Position numbers and translations under genes: made by a program
Assembly (NCBI GenBank): GCA_051294375.1
Contig: CM119263.1
Coordinates: 19,408,304-19,472,303, forward strand
Direction of reading: 5' to 3'
DNA length: 64,000 nt
Source of the DNA: Paraspadella gotoi
Lineage: Eukaryota; Chaetognatha
Shown here: in pieces, positions 27,601-37,971 of the stretch
How positions within the stretch are numbered: position 1 is the stretch's first letter
Layout: each line of letters opens with the position of its first letter
Notes under the pieces: model-generated
What the model was told of the DNA's origin: nothing
Seen by the model: only the letters and a program-made list of their open reading frames with translations
The model's database searches: none

Positions 27601-28522
27601 CCTGGCCCTCACCTCGCCCCCTTATTTTTCTTTAGGTCTGACACCAAATCTCCCCCTACCGTAAATACTAAATAGTAAATAGGACCACCTATCTCTGTTG
27701 ACCTTTTCTCGTCGGTCAACATTTCGACCCGTAACCTTGATGGAATTATTATGACTGTTTCTTGCCTTTCATAACCAGCCAAGCAGTCACCTTCATTCCA
27801 AAATAATTCCTCCACCCAACCCCTCCGACGGTATGTGGCCGTCTTATCTCACTCGAATTGATAATCACCCACCGATGTATACTTTTTGGAATCGTGAACA
27901 ATAAGCGATGACGTTGGATTTCATTTTTTAAATGTTCCTTCTGCGATCTGAGTGGAATTTTACTGTGGGGCCCACAATTTTATTACGCTATCCTTTGACC
28001 ACTGTTCTTTATTTTCATAATTAAAGTTTTAAATCTTTAATTAAATTTTAACAATAAAAACCATATTCGAAAGGAACAGAGTAAAGATTAATAATCCCAG
28101 TGGCTTGCCACCGTTGGGGCTCGTCCAATAGGAGATCCGGAATCTATTTCTGGCGGAAAAATCTTGTTACCGGGTTTGATTCATCTCTGATGATACAAAA
28201 AAAACAACAGCATCTTTCCCCATCCCTTCAGATCGACGACCGCGTGTACGCCGTCTTCGGCGCCCTCGCCGCCGCCAACTCCTCCATCAACCCTTTTATC
28301 TTTCTCATCTTCACCGCCAACATCAGGGAGGCGTGGGAGCGGGCGAAGAGGCAGCGCTCGGGGGGCAAGAGGAGCAGCGATGGAGACGACGCCAAGGGTG
28401 AGTGGAGCGGAAAGGGAACGATGGAAAAAAGGTTTAAAAAAAGGTTGCTGGAGCAGGTGGAAAGGCGGAGTAAGAGGAGGGAAAGAGGAGCTGTGTTGCA
28501 AAACAGACAGAGCCACGGTTGA
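10516..28522 (+). CDS. Class A (rhodopsin-like) GPCR, peptide-receptor type
   Basis: Ten exons with consistent phases: 10516-10573, 11819-11939, 12389-12516, 12700-12827, 12943-13018, 13101-13257, 25292-25424, 25717-25821, 25908-26054, 28232-28522; 447 residues. Seven membrane segments are present. TM1 has GNAMV (Asn48) and TM2 has NVAASDAL (Asp79). TM3 starts at the conserved Cys107 and ends in DRHRAV (131-136), a DRY variant. TM4 has Trp154. TM5 follows TWIRMVWVVYAMF. TM6 has LLGIPNF, with the Pro but not CWxP. TM7 ends in NSSINPFIFLIF, an NPxxF form of NPxxY. Extracellular loop 2 is long and Asn-rich, with sequons NNS, NFS and NST (about 189-198) and disulfide Cys211. The overall pattern is nearest the vasopressin/GnRH/CCAP receptor group; the ligand cannot be named. 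The last exon could instead splice at 28397 (AAGG|GTGAGT). The N-terminus is short (about 35 residues) with no signal peptide. Confidence 0.85.
11018..11140. repeat. (GA)n microsatellite in GPCR intron 1
   Basis: An almost pure GA tract of about 120 bases with a few GGA interruptions. Confidence 0.9.
12200..12340. repeat. (GAAA)n tetranucleotide array in GPCR intron 2
   Basis: GAAA units run up to about 50 bases before the exon at 12389. The open frames across it are repeat translations. Confidence 0.9.
12830..12910. repeat. (CT)n microsatellite fused to a GPCR splice donor
   Basis: The donor GTGAGT at 12828 runs straight into CTCTCT; the tract occupies most of this short intron. Confidence 0.9.
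13790..13952. repeat. (TTTC)n array in the large GPCR intron
   Basis: A TTTC/CTTT tetranucleotide array of about 90 clean bases with impure flanks. Confidence 0.9.
14482..15910 (-). pseudogene. gag-like ORF fragments of the partial BEL/Pao copy
   Basis: Two overlapping minus frames (15910-14873 and 14901-14482) are a single gag region split by a frameshift near 14890. The first includes a Ser/Arg-rich region, then a charged heptad-like stretch (KLKFERDLKMKELEGKKIQ) likely to form a coiled coil. The second is the alpha-helical gag core. A start in the frame is unclear. The good Kozak ATG near 15987 is out of frame here because of a one-base difference from the other copy. Confidence 0.65.
16416..16854 (-). 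repeat. LTR A (5' LTR of the partial copy)
   Basis: On the element strand it begins TGTATCTGTG and ends CAAGATCAAACA, the TG...CA form of an LTR. It matches the LTRs at 18961-19398 and 24018-24459. It includes a run of short repeats of the type AAAACAGGTTAAAAACAAG. Confidence 0.85.
17513..17537. other. 25-N scaffold gap
   Basis: A run of exactly 25 N, located about 30 bases after the end of the segment that is duplicated at 21830-25083. Confidence 0.99.
17538..18960. other. Intron sequence with an AT-rich desert; no gene seen
   Basis: 17538-18350 has mixed composition without a supported exon. A 300-residue-scale search by eye found only short open frames. 18360-18960 is almost entirely A and T, with (TTA)n and (ATA)n runs, notably 18618-18680. 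It abuts the LTR at 18961. Confidence 0.6.
18961..19398 (-). repeat. LTR B (3' LTR of the BEL/Pao element)
   Basis: 438 bp, the same as LTRs A and C apart from small indels. On the element strand it is preceded by the polypurine tract at 19399-19410. Confidence 0.85.
19844..20962 (-). pseudogene. BEL/Pao pol remnant: protease, linker, then integrase C-terminus
   Basis: Frames in order (element strand): 20962 onward has an aspartic-protease-type stretch, EIDVILGADFW, then WGWTVTG, matching the region before RT in BEL/Pao pol. A second frame (20678-20355) has FRESIELVDGHFWVALPWK, the conserved segment just before reverse transcriptase. A third (20470-19844) has KRAEKAHAKLLRDREAFDDA of the same linker, followed within a few residues by GIVRRVTVRTALGKRLHRD. 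The last piece is the pattern seen at the C-terminal end of BEL/Pao integrases. No YxDD, RNase H or DDE core lies between. The tail after it is acidic and then Arg-rich. At least two frameshifts separate the pieces. Confidence 0.7.
21344..23590 (-). pseudogene. BEL/Pao gag region with zinc knuckle, frameshifted
   Basis: Fragments from 23454 down to 21344 represent a single gag. They are the N-terminal region (MRVNAALMVLEGTSVTTWDS), a charged coiled-coil stretch, the helical core (22509-22072), then CQVCKNEHNIIDC and CSKCESDLHHTLLH. These are the knuckle and HHTLLH motif typical of BEL/Pao gag. Frameshifts between fragments mean no intact product. The equivalent positions in the partial copy break at different bases, consistent with random indels. 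Confidence 0.75.
21830..25083. repeat. Direct duplicate of 14225-17481 (about 3.25 kb)
   Basis: The two segments have the same order and almost the same length. They cover part of gag, the leader, the LTR and 0.62 kb of non-element flank ending at CGAACGATGCTCATC. Differences are mostly single-base indels. Confidence 0.85.
24018..24459 (-). repeat. LTR C (5' LTR of the BEL/Pao element)
   Basis: 442 bp with TG...CA ends. Its right flank, 24460-25083, is also duplicated at 16855-17481. Confidence 0.85.
26502..27390. repeat. Dispersed repeat, copy 2, split by a MITE
   Basis: The left part, 26502-26567, and right part, 27171-27390, match the copy at 6445-6702 in order. The right part also carries a TGTACACTG-type minisatellite (27241-27332) absent from copy 1. 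The repeat ends GGTGTGAATTTACCGACACAA. It lies in the GPCR intron 26055-28231. Confidence 0.7.
26568..27170. mobile_element. Foldback MITE, 603 bp, hAT-like 8-bp target duplication
   Basis: The ends are inverted: TAAGGCGTAGTGAAAG at 26568 and its reverse complement form (TAAGGCGTAGTCAAAT) at 27170. The flanking 8 bases CTGTTGGG occur on both sides (26560-26567 and 27171-27178), and only once at the equivalent site of the uninterrupted repeat copy at 6445. The interior is a long imperfect palindrome. GCAGATTTG...AAAGTTGATAAAAG and AAGTGGGTCAAAAATT in the left half are mirrored by TTTTTGACCCACTT and CTTTTTATCAACTTTTATG in the right half. It has no coding capacity. Confidence 0.85.
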
Positions 28523-31218
28523 TCAGTGAAGGTTGGGTAAGAGGAGCAGCAATGAGGACCAACCCAATTGAATCAAGCAGAAAATGGCGCGATGTGAGAG
28601 CAGCGAGGGGATCGAAGTCAAGAGGCGAGAAGGGGAAAAAAGTAGGGCACTAACCGAAGCAAAGAAAAAGCCGAGAGATGAGTTTGTGGGAGGTCGAAGG
28701 AGAGGTGGTGTCGGGTAGAGTTTTAAAACAATATACTCGCTTACATTTTTCTGGTGTAATGGTATAATTAAGTTTGTTCTCAAAAGGTCGTAGTGATTGT
28801 GTACTATGTGTTCGTGAATACGACCCTCATAGACAAACGGCTTTGATGAGTAGAAATCCAGGGCTTTAATACAAAAAAAAATTACGTCATTCAAATGGTC
28901 TCGATAAAGAAAAGAATTTTGAAATGTTGACAGATTTAGAAAATTGGCAAATTCCCAGTCGAACTGATCCGTTGTTTCGAAATTTTGAGTTGGCCTCCGC
29001 TTTTAAGGATTTTCTCTTCACTCGTCAGACACTACCATAATTGTGCTACGAAAGGTCCGAAGTCTTTCATGTAGCACTTAAGTACATTTTTGTCATTTCT
29101 TTTAAAAAGTTGTGTTATTTTGAGAGACGTACTACGGATCGAACTATCGATTAATATTTTTTTTTTAGCTTTTCCCGAACGCAGGTGGCGGGGTGGGATT
29201 TTTTCTGTCTCCTCGAGAACAATTTCTTCGTGTTTTGAACAGAGAGGACAACATAATTCATTTCTGATTCGATTTTGACGGCTCCGAAAAACAAAAACGA
29301 AAGAACTTTAAGAACGAGAAAGAAGGAAAATCATCGCGTTCTCATTTCTTTCCTCTCGCTAATTATTTACCCTGTCAGCAAAAAAATTAATTTAAAACGA
29401 GAAATTGCTCGCAGCGTTTAATTCTTATTTTATCCATTTCCACACTTGCTCGACTTGAATCGTTAAGAAACCTTTTCCATAAATTTATCTTGAATACGGT
29501 TATCATAAATAAAAACCCACTTAACAGCCAAAAGCCATATTAAATGAATTAGAGCTGTTTAAAGATTATAACTTCTTTTTTTGTTTGAAACAGCACCATA
29601 TTCTCCGGGACAAATTATTCTAGGCGATCTTTTTTAGTTTCGTCGCCACCTTCCTTTATTAACAGGTAAAATTTCATCGCAACATTTTCAGATATCGTGG
29701 ACCTAATCAGCCGTGTCCTTTCGTTTCTGTCGGATTTTCCAGTACTTGTGTTACGTTCTTGTTCTCTATTTGTCATATTTTTTCGTTTGGCTTTTTTTCT
29801 GGAGTTATCGGATGTACGAGGACACAAGAATTCCGAATAGAATGAGTCGATATAATATTTTAAATCATGCTAGCAGAAGTAAGTCTAACTTGGTTATCAT
29901 TTGGTAGATGTTGGTTGTTACTGTTTTTTTACATGCATGCATTTTATTACTTTATTTAGAATTCTTACAAGGGATTAAATAATTAATTTTTAGGCTTAAA
30001 ATTCATGAAAAAAGTGCGATGAAAATGAAATTGATGAGATTTCATTCGGAGTTTCCATCCCTAGATATTTCTTGCGTTCACTTTTCTTGCTGTTCTTTGT
30101 TCCCTCTTCTCCGTTCTCCTTTCTTTGTTGTCAAAACTTTCGTCAATTTGCATTTGTGTTGTCTCTGTTCGTCCATCATATCTTTTCGTTGTCAAAACTA
30201 ACAAAATCAGCTTTTCCATTTTCTCTCGCCATTTATTTAACAAGATTTTTTTCCGGATCATTTATGTATTAATCTCCCGACGAAACCGTTTTTAAAACAA
30301 GTTTGAGCAAACAATGCAGGAACTACCCAGACATTAGCGGTAAGCAGCAGATCAGATAATTAACTAATTCATTTCAACTCGGACGATTCTATCGAAACTT
30401 TATTTTTAGCTCAATCACGCGCTTCTTTGCGCACACACAACAATTTAAGGAAATCGCCCCATACACTCATACAGACGGAAAGACAGACGGACGAACGGAC
30501 AGACGGACTTCGATATTCTGACATGATCAAAGTAAGTTACCGATACGATTTTGGGGTGGCACCGACGGAACGAAAAAGTAAATTATACAGCCGGATTCTT
30601 CTGTAAGCAGATCCGGCTAAAAAATAATTATTATCCTACAGGCGAGTAAATGTAAAACGTAAACGTAAAAAAACGATTTTTGGATCCTAAATATCCGACG
30701 GTTTTCGTTTTTGTATCAATTATCAATATGGCTCAATTTAAAACTGACTGTTTATACAAAATCAAAGCTGCTTTTTGTTGTAAAAAGATCTATTCTTCTC
30801 AATTTTTTGGAAAGTTGAGCAATAGGCACCAAATTGTTCTAGCAGTACTGCCAGCTTAACTTGTTAGTTCTGTAGTCGGGCATAACTCTTTTGTCGACGT
30901 CTTTCTCGTTTTATTCCTTTTCCCTTCCAAATTTATTTTCAGTGATTTGACTTTGATTAAAGTATTTGTTTGGTTTGATTCTACAAAATTTTCATCCCCC
31001 AGCTCTTCTGACCTCCTCATCTTATTATACATTTTTCGTCATTTTTTTGACAAAACTTCAGTTTGCGATATTAAATCGTGTCAGTTGAAAAAAAAAAGAT
31101 TTTATAGTCGCTCTTTTCTTCACATCGCTGGAATTCTTTTCAAATTTAAGGCGAATAAAACGAGGGGTTTTTTAAGAGGGAGAAAAGGCAACTTTGACCC
31201 GGGATGCAGGGCTGAAAA
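28523..31218. other. AT-rich intergenic DNA; no gene seen
   Basis: No exon with splice signals and codon bias was seen on either strand. A GACGGACA-type short tandem (30475-30510) is followed by a small hairpin, AGCCGGA...TCCGGCT (30590-30619), which looks like the end of an unidentified mobile element. Confidence 0.5.
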
Positions 31219-34200
31219 ATGGAGATAGAACACGGCGACGGCGACGGCGACGATGACGACGACGAAGACAATGATGACAACCCTGCCTTTGGCTTTGACA
31301 GGACTAAGTCGAAGGTGAAACTAGGGATATCAGATCACTCGTAAGTTTTGTTGTTGTTGTAACAGAAGCTGCACCCTCTCGGCATCTGGTGAAGGTAAGA
31401 CCTTTGGCTCCAAAATTTACAACCGTTTCCATCGTTTTCGCCGGTTAATATTAGGCGTCGTCCACTCGTAAATTACGTTCGTCTGACCGCAACGAGGTCA
31501 TCTTAAGGTTGGAATCTAAACTGTGACGGAAAAGACGAAGGTTCGATTCCAACTCTAGAACTAACGTTGTTTTTCCTCTTTCTCCCTTTTCATTCCGGTT
31601 GACGTCATGAAAATCCTATTCTCTTTTTTTTTCCTTTTTCAATTTTTTTTCTTTGTTTTCCCCCCGTCTCTACACTTCGCTCCCTGGCCTTTTCCGGGTG
31701 CCAGTTGGGAGTTAGGAGTCGCGCTCTGAAAACCGGAAAATTGAAAAAAAAAATTCATCCCTGAGATTTCTAAGTTCGATCGTGCGGTAACGCAGGCTGG
31801 ATTAATCTTTAAAGATGAAAAAAAAGGAAGAGAACCTTAGCTATATAGGATTCGTTCGCTTTCAGGCACACCTTTGCGTTCGGTGCTTTCAATGAAAAAA
31901 ATAATCCGATAAAAATTTATGTATATTAGGTATAATATTTTATCAAAATCAAAATTATCCAATTATATAAATTATATAATTTTTTTAAATGGTATAATAA
32001 TAATTGAATAGAAAACTACTTATTTAGTTTTTATGTAAATTATTAATTATTATTTCACGCATTATTTGGTTTGATCAGCAGTTTTATTAAAAGTTCTTAG
32101 CCAAGAAAAGAGCCTCAGAAAAATATAAAACGTTATCACATCACACTTTAAGTTGAGACGGCATGATTCACACTTTATTAATTAAAAAAACAACCAAGCA
32201 CTAAAATAAAATCAATGTATAATCTTTCAAACCAGTTATATTTAGTTTAAAAAGCTTTTGAAATAAAAATTAGTAGCGCGTTAAAGTAAATAAAAAGAAA
32301 TAACAAAAAGAAACTGATACTGATAGATTTCGAACAAACTCTTATCGTTGCAACGTAACTCGACCCATTGACGTAAAATTGTTATTGATCTGTAGTAGAG
32401 ACATGAAGATAACTCGCTTCCTATGACATCGATTCAGCCTTTTTTTTTAGATTTTATTCTTTTTTTTTTATTTTCAGTTGTCGAATTCGAAATTTAATAA
32501 AACTTTTAAAAATTCTAAATATTTTTTTTTTTTCAAAGAAACTCAATGGGGTTTTCACATTTCAGTCGCTTCGTTAAAAGTTAAACTCCGAATTCGTTTT
32601 CTTCGTAACCTTTCGGTCCACCGTTAATGACGACCCTGTAAAGACCGACGTCGACAGAGATGGCGTTTTTTTCGAAGAACTCGCCGCATCCGTCGCCGCC
32701 GCTGCCGTCAAAGTGGCGCCGTAATTCATCCATCGCCGCCGACGCAGATTCGTGCTCGTCGATTTCTGCCCTCAAAGCGAACGCGACGACGCCGTGAGTC
32801 GCGCGTTTGTAAAAGCAGATGGCGCGCACGAAGTCTTTGGCACTGGTTTTCGAGAGACGAGAGTAACCAAAGGGCAGTCAAATTAAATTGCTTTCAATTA
32901 TTGATTATTGTCCTCTTTCAGAGAACAAAGTTTTCTAGTTTTGCGTTATTCCAGCAGAAATTTGACGTATACATATTAAATCTTATTATTGAATTATTTT
33001 ATTTTGAGCAGCAATATATTTTTGACAAGGATGAGTCTAAAAAAAAATTAAAGAGGTAAAAGGAACAAAAATGAGGAAAAATTTTAAAACTCACAAATAC
33101 CGAACTTTTAGGAACTATGAAAGACTAATGATTAATCAGTATTAATTGTCATAATTAACCGTAATCGTAATTAATAATCGTAATTTATTATTAATCATAC
33201 CGGTTATGGTCAGTGCTCATTATTCATTTTCTGACCTCAAGATGTCGGCTCCGGCGAGACTCTTCCAATTCGCCTCCAACTCATTCGTCGCTTTGATAGT
33301 CGCTTCGTCCTTGACGGGATTTCGTCCCGGGGGACCGGAAATGGGCGGGCCCTTGGGGATGTCCGCCTCGAAAGCGAATCTTGGTGGCGACCGACCGATA
33401 AAAAGAATATTAAAAAGAATAAAAAGAATATTAAAAAGAATAAAAAGAATATTAAAAAGAATAAAAAGAATATTAAAAAGGACTGACAATTAAAAAAATT
33501 TAAATCAATGACTCACGAAATTGCGATGAAGCGCCTCTCCTTGGGGCTAATCCACCCGGATCTATCTTGACTCGAGTCTCTCGTCAACACGGCCACCTCT
33601 TTGTAGCCGCCGGGGTAGAAAATACAGGGCGGACGCTGCGATGCGTCGATTTTCTTGATCACTGTTCGGAGCGGAAGACGTTTAATGTTGTAAATTAAGC
33701 AAAAATAATATTATTCTATATATATTCTAGTCGACTCGCCATTGGGGTCTTTGCCAAATCGAAAGGGCAGACAGTCAAAGTCTCTAAAAACGGCGAAATT
33801 GAAGACCTCGTAGACCGAGTGGGGATCTAAGGCCATGTGGAGGTGCGTGGACAAGTATCCCCCATCGTCTGTGGCATAGAAAAGGATAAGTGAAAATCTG
33901 TTGGCAGATGAAGTAGGAAGGTTTGAATTTTACTATATTATCCTTTTACTTTGAATATCTTGAATATCTAAAATCGTCTCGCCCTTAGAAACCCGAGCTA
34001 TTTTCAAAGACGAGTTGGTGTTAAGCAAAATAATGACACCTAAACTAAAAAAAAACGTTTCTTTCTCGTCATTCGGATCCCGAGGGATTTTTCAAGGTTG
34101 TGCGGTTTTCCTTTCCGCGGATTTTTGTTTACTTTTTATTTTCGTCCTCGAAATTTTTTTTCTGGACTTGTTTTTTCGCAGCAGCGTTTCTGCAGCGGCG

Positions 34201-35122
34201 TCACCGCAGCAGCCCAGCCGCAGGCCTTATACGGATTTCAGACTTCAGTCTACCTCTCAGTCTCTGTTGCGCATAGAAGTTTTACAATTCTTGAGCGATC
34301 AATCAAAATACACATGAATGGTTGAAACTTTCGAGCGAAATTTGAAAAATGAAATTTAAAAACGTGAAAGATGGCGAAAGAGAAGAAAAGAGGAGGAAAG
34401 CTTGGAAGTTATTGAGATTATCTTTCCTGTTAAAAATATCACTAATAAATTCAATCTTTACGGAAATTATTTTAAAAAATCAACAAGTAAGTTATGTTAT
34501 TTAAATATTAGTTTTAGACTTTGTATTAATCCTTTCTTTTGTTGTTTGTTGAGATTAATTAAAAACGAAATTTTCGTGGAACAACAATAAAGTTTTTTAT
34601 TAACTTTGGACATGTTTCTGATGAAGGCTTGAGTTGTAAGCCGAAACATGTCCAAAGTTAATAAAAAACTTTATTGTTGTTCCACGAAAATTTTCGTTTT
34701 TAATTAATAGTTTTAGACTATAAAAATGAAAAAAAAAACCAACAATTCGAGAGTCGACTTAGCAAAAGTTTTAATGATGCCCTTGATTAATATTAATATT
34801 AATGTTTATATACTATTCAATTTACTAACCCAAATCCCTCCCAAGTTCGAAACCACGCCCCCTTTTTTCCCGATATAACTTACCTTTATGATGGTCGGCG
34901 ATGCGTTTCCCAGCGTCCGCCCACCACTTGAGCGCGCTCTGGAAGTCGGGTTTTAACGGACGAAGGAAATAGTTGAAGACGAAGGCTCCGTTCGAAGGCG
35001 CGACCGATTCCATGGCAGACGGTGGTGGATAAAGGCAGACGGTGGTGGATAAAGTCAAGCTCTGATCGAAAATAGACAAACGGGTCACAAAAGGAAAGCC
35101 AAGGAAAATAAATGCGAAAGTG

Positions 35123-35217
<95 letters not shown>

Positions 35218-37170
35218 ATTTCGACAGTCTCTTTTTCATTGTCAAAATCGTTTTTCCCGCGCTTTTTCTTTTTTTGTCATATTTTCCTCAAGTAAAAATC
35301 GTTTGTTGTGTAGATTCCTTTGGGACTCCGGCGACTATAAAAATCCAAGGTAATGATCTTGTTAACATTGAAATGGATTTTTTTGAATATTCTGTTTTGG
35401 CGACGAATTTTCTTTCTCGTAAGGATTTGCTTATCCCTCAGAGTCTCGATTCAAAACAAGTTTAGAAAAACTCGAAATTCAACCTTCTTACGCTGTCAAC
35501 CACTAAGGTGCAGTCTGCTGAGGCTTTTGTTTTAAAAAATTCGGCCTAATGAATGTTTTGAATATAATTCAGCCGGTTCAGTCAAAGTCTAAAAAAAAAT
35601 CGAAACGGCATTTTAGCTTCTTTTGTATGAGGTAAATTTTGTTAAACTGATTCTATATTTTCTATATGAAATTAGTATACATATAATATATATACAATCA
35701 ATACAAATATTATCCATTAAATAATTAAGCTATCTTGACCTATACTTTGGACAGGCTTTTTTAGGTTGAGGACTTCATCACTCTTACAAGATACTAACAA
35801 CAATGAAGTGGTCCAATGGTTTTATAAATTGTTTCCGTATTATAAAAATATCACTCCCTTGTAATATATATATATTGATGAGAACTATTTCATATGTATA
35901 ATTGTATATATATTGTAGGTTTAAAACCGAAGTTTCTTTCTTGATTTGCAAAGAAAGATTCAATATTTATTTGTAGCTGCGGCGGCTTTGCGCGGAGATG
36001 CTGCAGGCTAACCGCCGCGAAATACCCCGGCCAAGACTGCAGCCTTTTAAGCGGATCGGCGAAAACGAGCTCACGATAAAACCTTGATTGTCTTATTGAA
36101 CCGGTGTCTAAATTAAAAGAAAACAAAAATTAAAAAAAATGGAAGTAGAAAGCTTTGTCAAACTTTAAATTTTATACCCAGATACTATCAAACGAAACTG
36201 TAACTTTTTAAAAATTCATATCTCATTAGTTATTAAAGATTAAGTTTTTGGGCTTAAATTATTCAGAAAACATGACAGTTTTTATTACTGGTATCAATCT
36301 AACAAAATAGAAGATAAAGTTGGGTCTTCTTTTTCAGGTTGAGAATAATAGCGTCGTTTTTGGTTTTAAGATTTGTCGTCACCTTTTTGAATATTAACCT
36401 CATCATTATGATGAAGCTTGGTCTAAGGATGGATGACCTTTCCATTTAAATAAGTCGAGAACAGATACTCAAGTGTTATGTTATATCTAGGTCAGCTTTT
36501 TATCATTCTAATTATCACGAGAAAGAAATGTCTCGATTAGTTCATGGGATGGGAGAGTAATAATTATACCAATGAAGATCTTTGTTTATTATTCTTCTGA
36601 AGGTTCAGTAGGACATGCCCAAATCATTTAAATAATTCTTACAATATCCAGAAGGGTTTTCTTCAAGAAAAGGCCTCAAATACTAAAGTTTATACTGTAT
36701 TGTAAACTATACCCTTTTTTTAACCTCCTGTTGCCCTAATTGTTGATAAAAACATTCCCAATAGTCACAAAAAACGTATTTCTGCATAAAAACATCCACG
36801 GTGAGACTTTTGAGTTTTGACAATTTTTCATCAAGTCAGGACGATGAGGAATTACAAATTTTCTAATTGAGTCTAAGAATCTGGATTTTTTCTTTTTTCA
36901 AGTTCAAGAAGTATTACATCATTTTCTAATTATATATGGAAAATTATGAAATATTGAGAGAGATGTTTACGAAATCAGTATTGGTCCATTAGTTTAATCG
37001 TGGCAATCGAAATAACTATTCCTTTTCCAGGAGTGAACCGTGGAACGATATCAAATCACCACAGCGCTCCCGTCAATTCCCTCAACTCTATCAACTCTAC
37101 CAAAGGCTTCAACAGTCAAAAATTCTCAAGGACGCCGTCATCGGGTAGAACGAGGACGACAATGATTTAA
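31219..37170 (+). CDS. Small four-exon gene, 108-residue acidic/basic protein of unknown function
   Basis: Exons 31219-31340, 31366-31394 (29-bp microexon), 35314-35349 and 37031-37170 have consistent phases throughout. The start is ATG at 31219, with an in-frame TGA two codons upstream. The stop is TAA at 37168. An AATAAA at 37233 is a likely polyadenylation signal. The N-terminus is very acidic (Gly/Asp repeat), then DNPAFGFDRTKSKVKLG. The C-terminus is Ser/Asn/Thr-rich and ends in RTRTTMI. There is no membrane segment or signal peptide. The NPAFG and Ser-rich style recalls cytoplasmic tails of membrane proteins, so this could be the 3' part of a longer transcript. Family not recognised. 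The 36-bp third exon is the weakest: its donor GTAATG is poor. The first and last exons are well supported by bias and signals. A minus-strand gene lies in intron 2. Confidence 0.5.
32581..35013 (-). CDS. Five-exon gene nested antisense in an intron, 269-residue protein of unknown function
   Basis: Exons on the minus strand: 35013-34884, 33868-33740, 33661-33517, 33379-33236, 32842-32581; all phases agree and codon bias is strong. Start ATG 35013, stop TAA 32583-32581. The protein opens MESVAPSNGAFVFNYFLRPL. It has ALKWWADAGKRIADHH near residues 30-43, an aromatic stretch YEVFNFAVFRDFDCLPF, a Pro/Gly-rich linker after SGWISPKERRF, and an alpha-helical C-terminal part (DFVRAICFYKRATHGVVAFALR). 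There is no signal peptide or membrane segment. The two halves could be two small alpha/beta domains; that is inference. The family is not recognised. Intron 2 begins with GCGAGT rather than GT. It lies wholly inside the 3.9-kb intron 2 of the plus-strand gene at 31219. Confidence 0.75.
33398..33482. repeat. 21-bp tandem repeat in an intron of the nested gene
   Basis: About four copies of AAAAAGAATATTAAAAAGAAT. It sits just upstream (minus strand) of the exon at 33379, giving a T-rich tract before that acceptor. Confidence 0.85.
34015..34553. other. Intron DNA; no exon supported
   Basis: Open frames at 34015-34590 show no splice-linked coding signal. A CAGCAGCG-rich patch at 34180-34230 is unexplained. 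Confidence 0.4.
34554..34707. repeat. Near-perfect hairpin with a hammerhead-like core
   Basis: The arms 34554-34618 and 34643-34707 are almost perfect reverse complements. The loop holds CTGATGA (34618-34624), a 5-bp stem GGCTT/AAGCC, then GAAACATGTC (34643-34652). That is the order of hammerhead ribozyme conserved blocks, including the very short stem III (C-AT-G) and GUC cleavage triplet known in Penelope-like elements. One extra A sits between CTGATGA and the stem, and the bases next to the core pair better as a plain hairpin. Activity is therefore doubtful. Confidence 0.7.
35125..35214. repeat. (GA)n microsatellite, 90 bases
   Basis: An uninterrupted GA tract between the nested gene's start and exon 3 of the small plus-strand gene. 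Confidence 0.95.
35890..36107 (-). CDS. Possible last exon A of a minus-strand gene
   Basis: A TTAATTTAG acceptor at 36110-36108 opens 71 codons in phase 1 to TAA. The peptide begins (D)TGSIRQSRFYREL and includes LQSWPGYFAAVSLQHLRAK. The middle is a GC-rich island in AT-rich DNA, which favours coding. No partner exon was identified with certainty. It could be an isolated repeat-borne frame. Confidence 0.3.
36130..37020. other. AT-rich intron DNA; nothing recognised
   Basis: No exon, repeat unit or structured element could be supported here on either strand. Confidence 0.4.
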
Positions 37171-37971
37171 AATACTCGTAAAATATCATTATATGTTACT
37201 ATTTATTTTCCACTGTGAACGTTTATTGTACAAATAAAGATCGGAGAATTTTAAAGCATTTTTTTCCGTTAGATGAGTATAACTCAATTTGAGATGAAAG
37301 AGTTTTGTGGTATATTTTTATTATGCTTTGCAAGAAATTTCTTGATTGCGAGTAGTAAAATTTTAGAAAAAGTACTTTGTTATGTTTTACATGTTTTATA
37401 TCCCTAGCCGTTCATACCTCAATTTGTGACAATAACATATGGTCATTTTTGTTCCAAAATTAGTACAGTACAATTGGGTTCGAGTTAGTCGGTAAAACCA
37501 TCGTATGATTATTGATCTTTTTTTTTAATACTTCTATAATCTATATATAATCTGGTCGTTTAAAACTGGCAAGCATAATTCGGTAATTTATATGTATGAA
37601 TCAGATTTCGTAATCTGATAATTGGTTAAAATTGTAAGATTTTTTTACACACTGTTTAATTTGTAATTGATGTACTAATGTAAAATTTATTTTATGGTGT
37701 TAACTTCTATTATATGAAAACTCATCCTTGTCTCTTGAAAATGCTTTCTCGTATAAAATTTTTCCCCATTATTGTTGTGAGATATTTCTATGAATGTTGT
37801 ATTAAATGTAGTTTCGGATAGTTTCTTTTATTTCTTTTATTTTATTGAGTAAGTCTTTTCAAAATTGATATAAAAGTTAATTAAAGTTGTACAGTTTTTA
37901 GCATCTTGGGCAATAGAATAAATTTTCTCGCTAAAACTTAGCAATGTTCCACAGGAACTGTTCTTTTTATC

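Noticed and set aside
30475-30619. GACGGACA tandem followed by a small hairpin considered as a transposon end
   Set aside because: No partner end, target duplication or second copy seen in the window; noted only within the intergenic entry.
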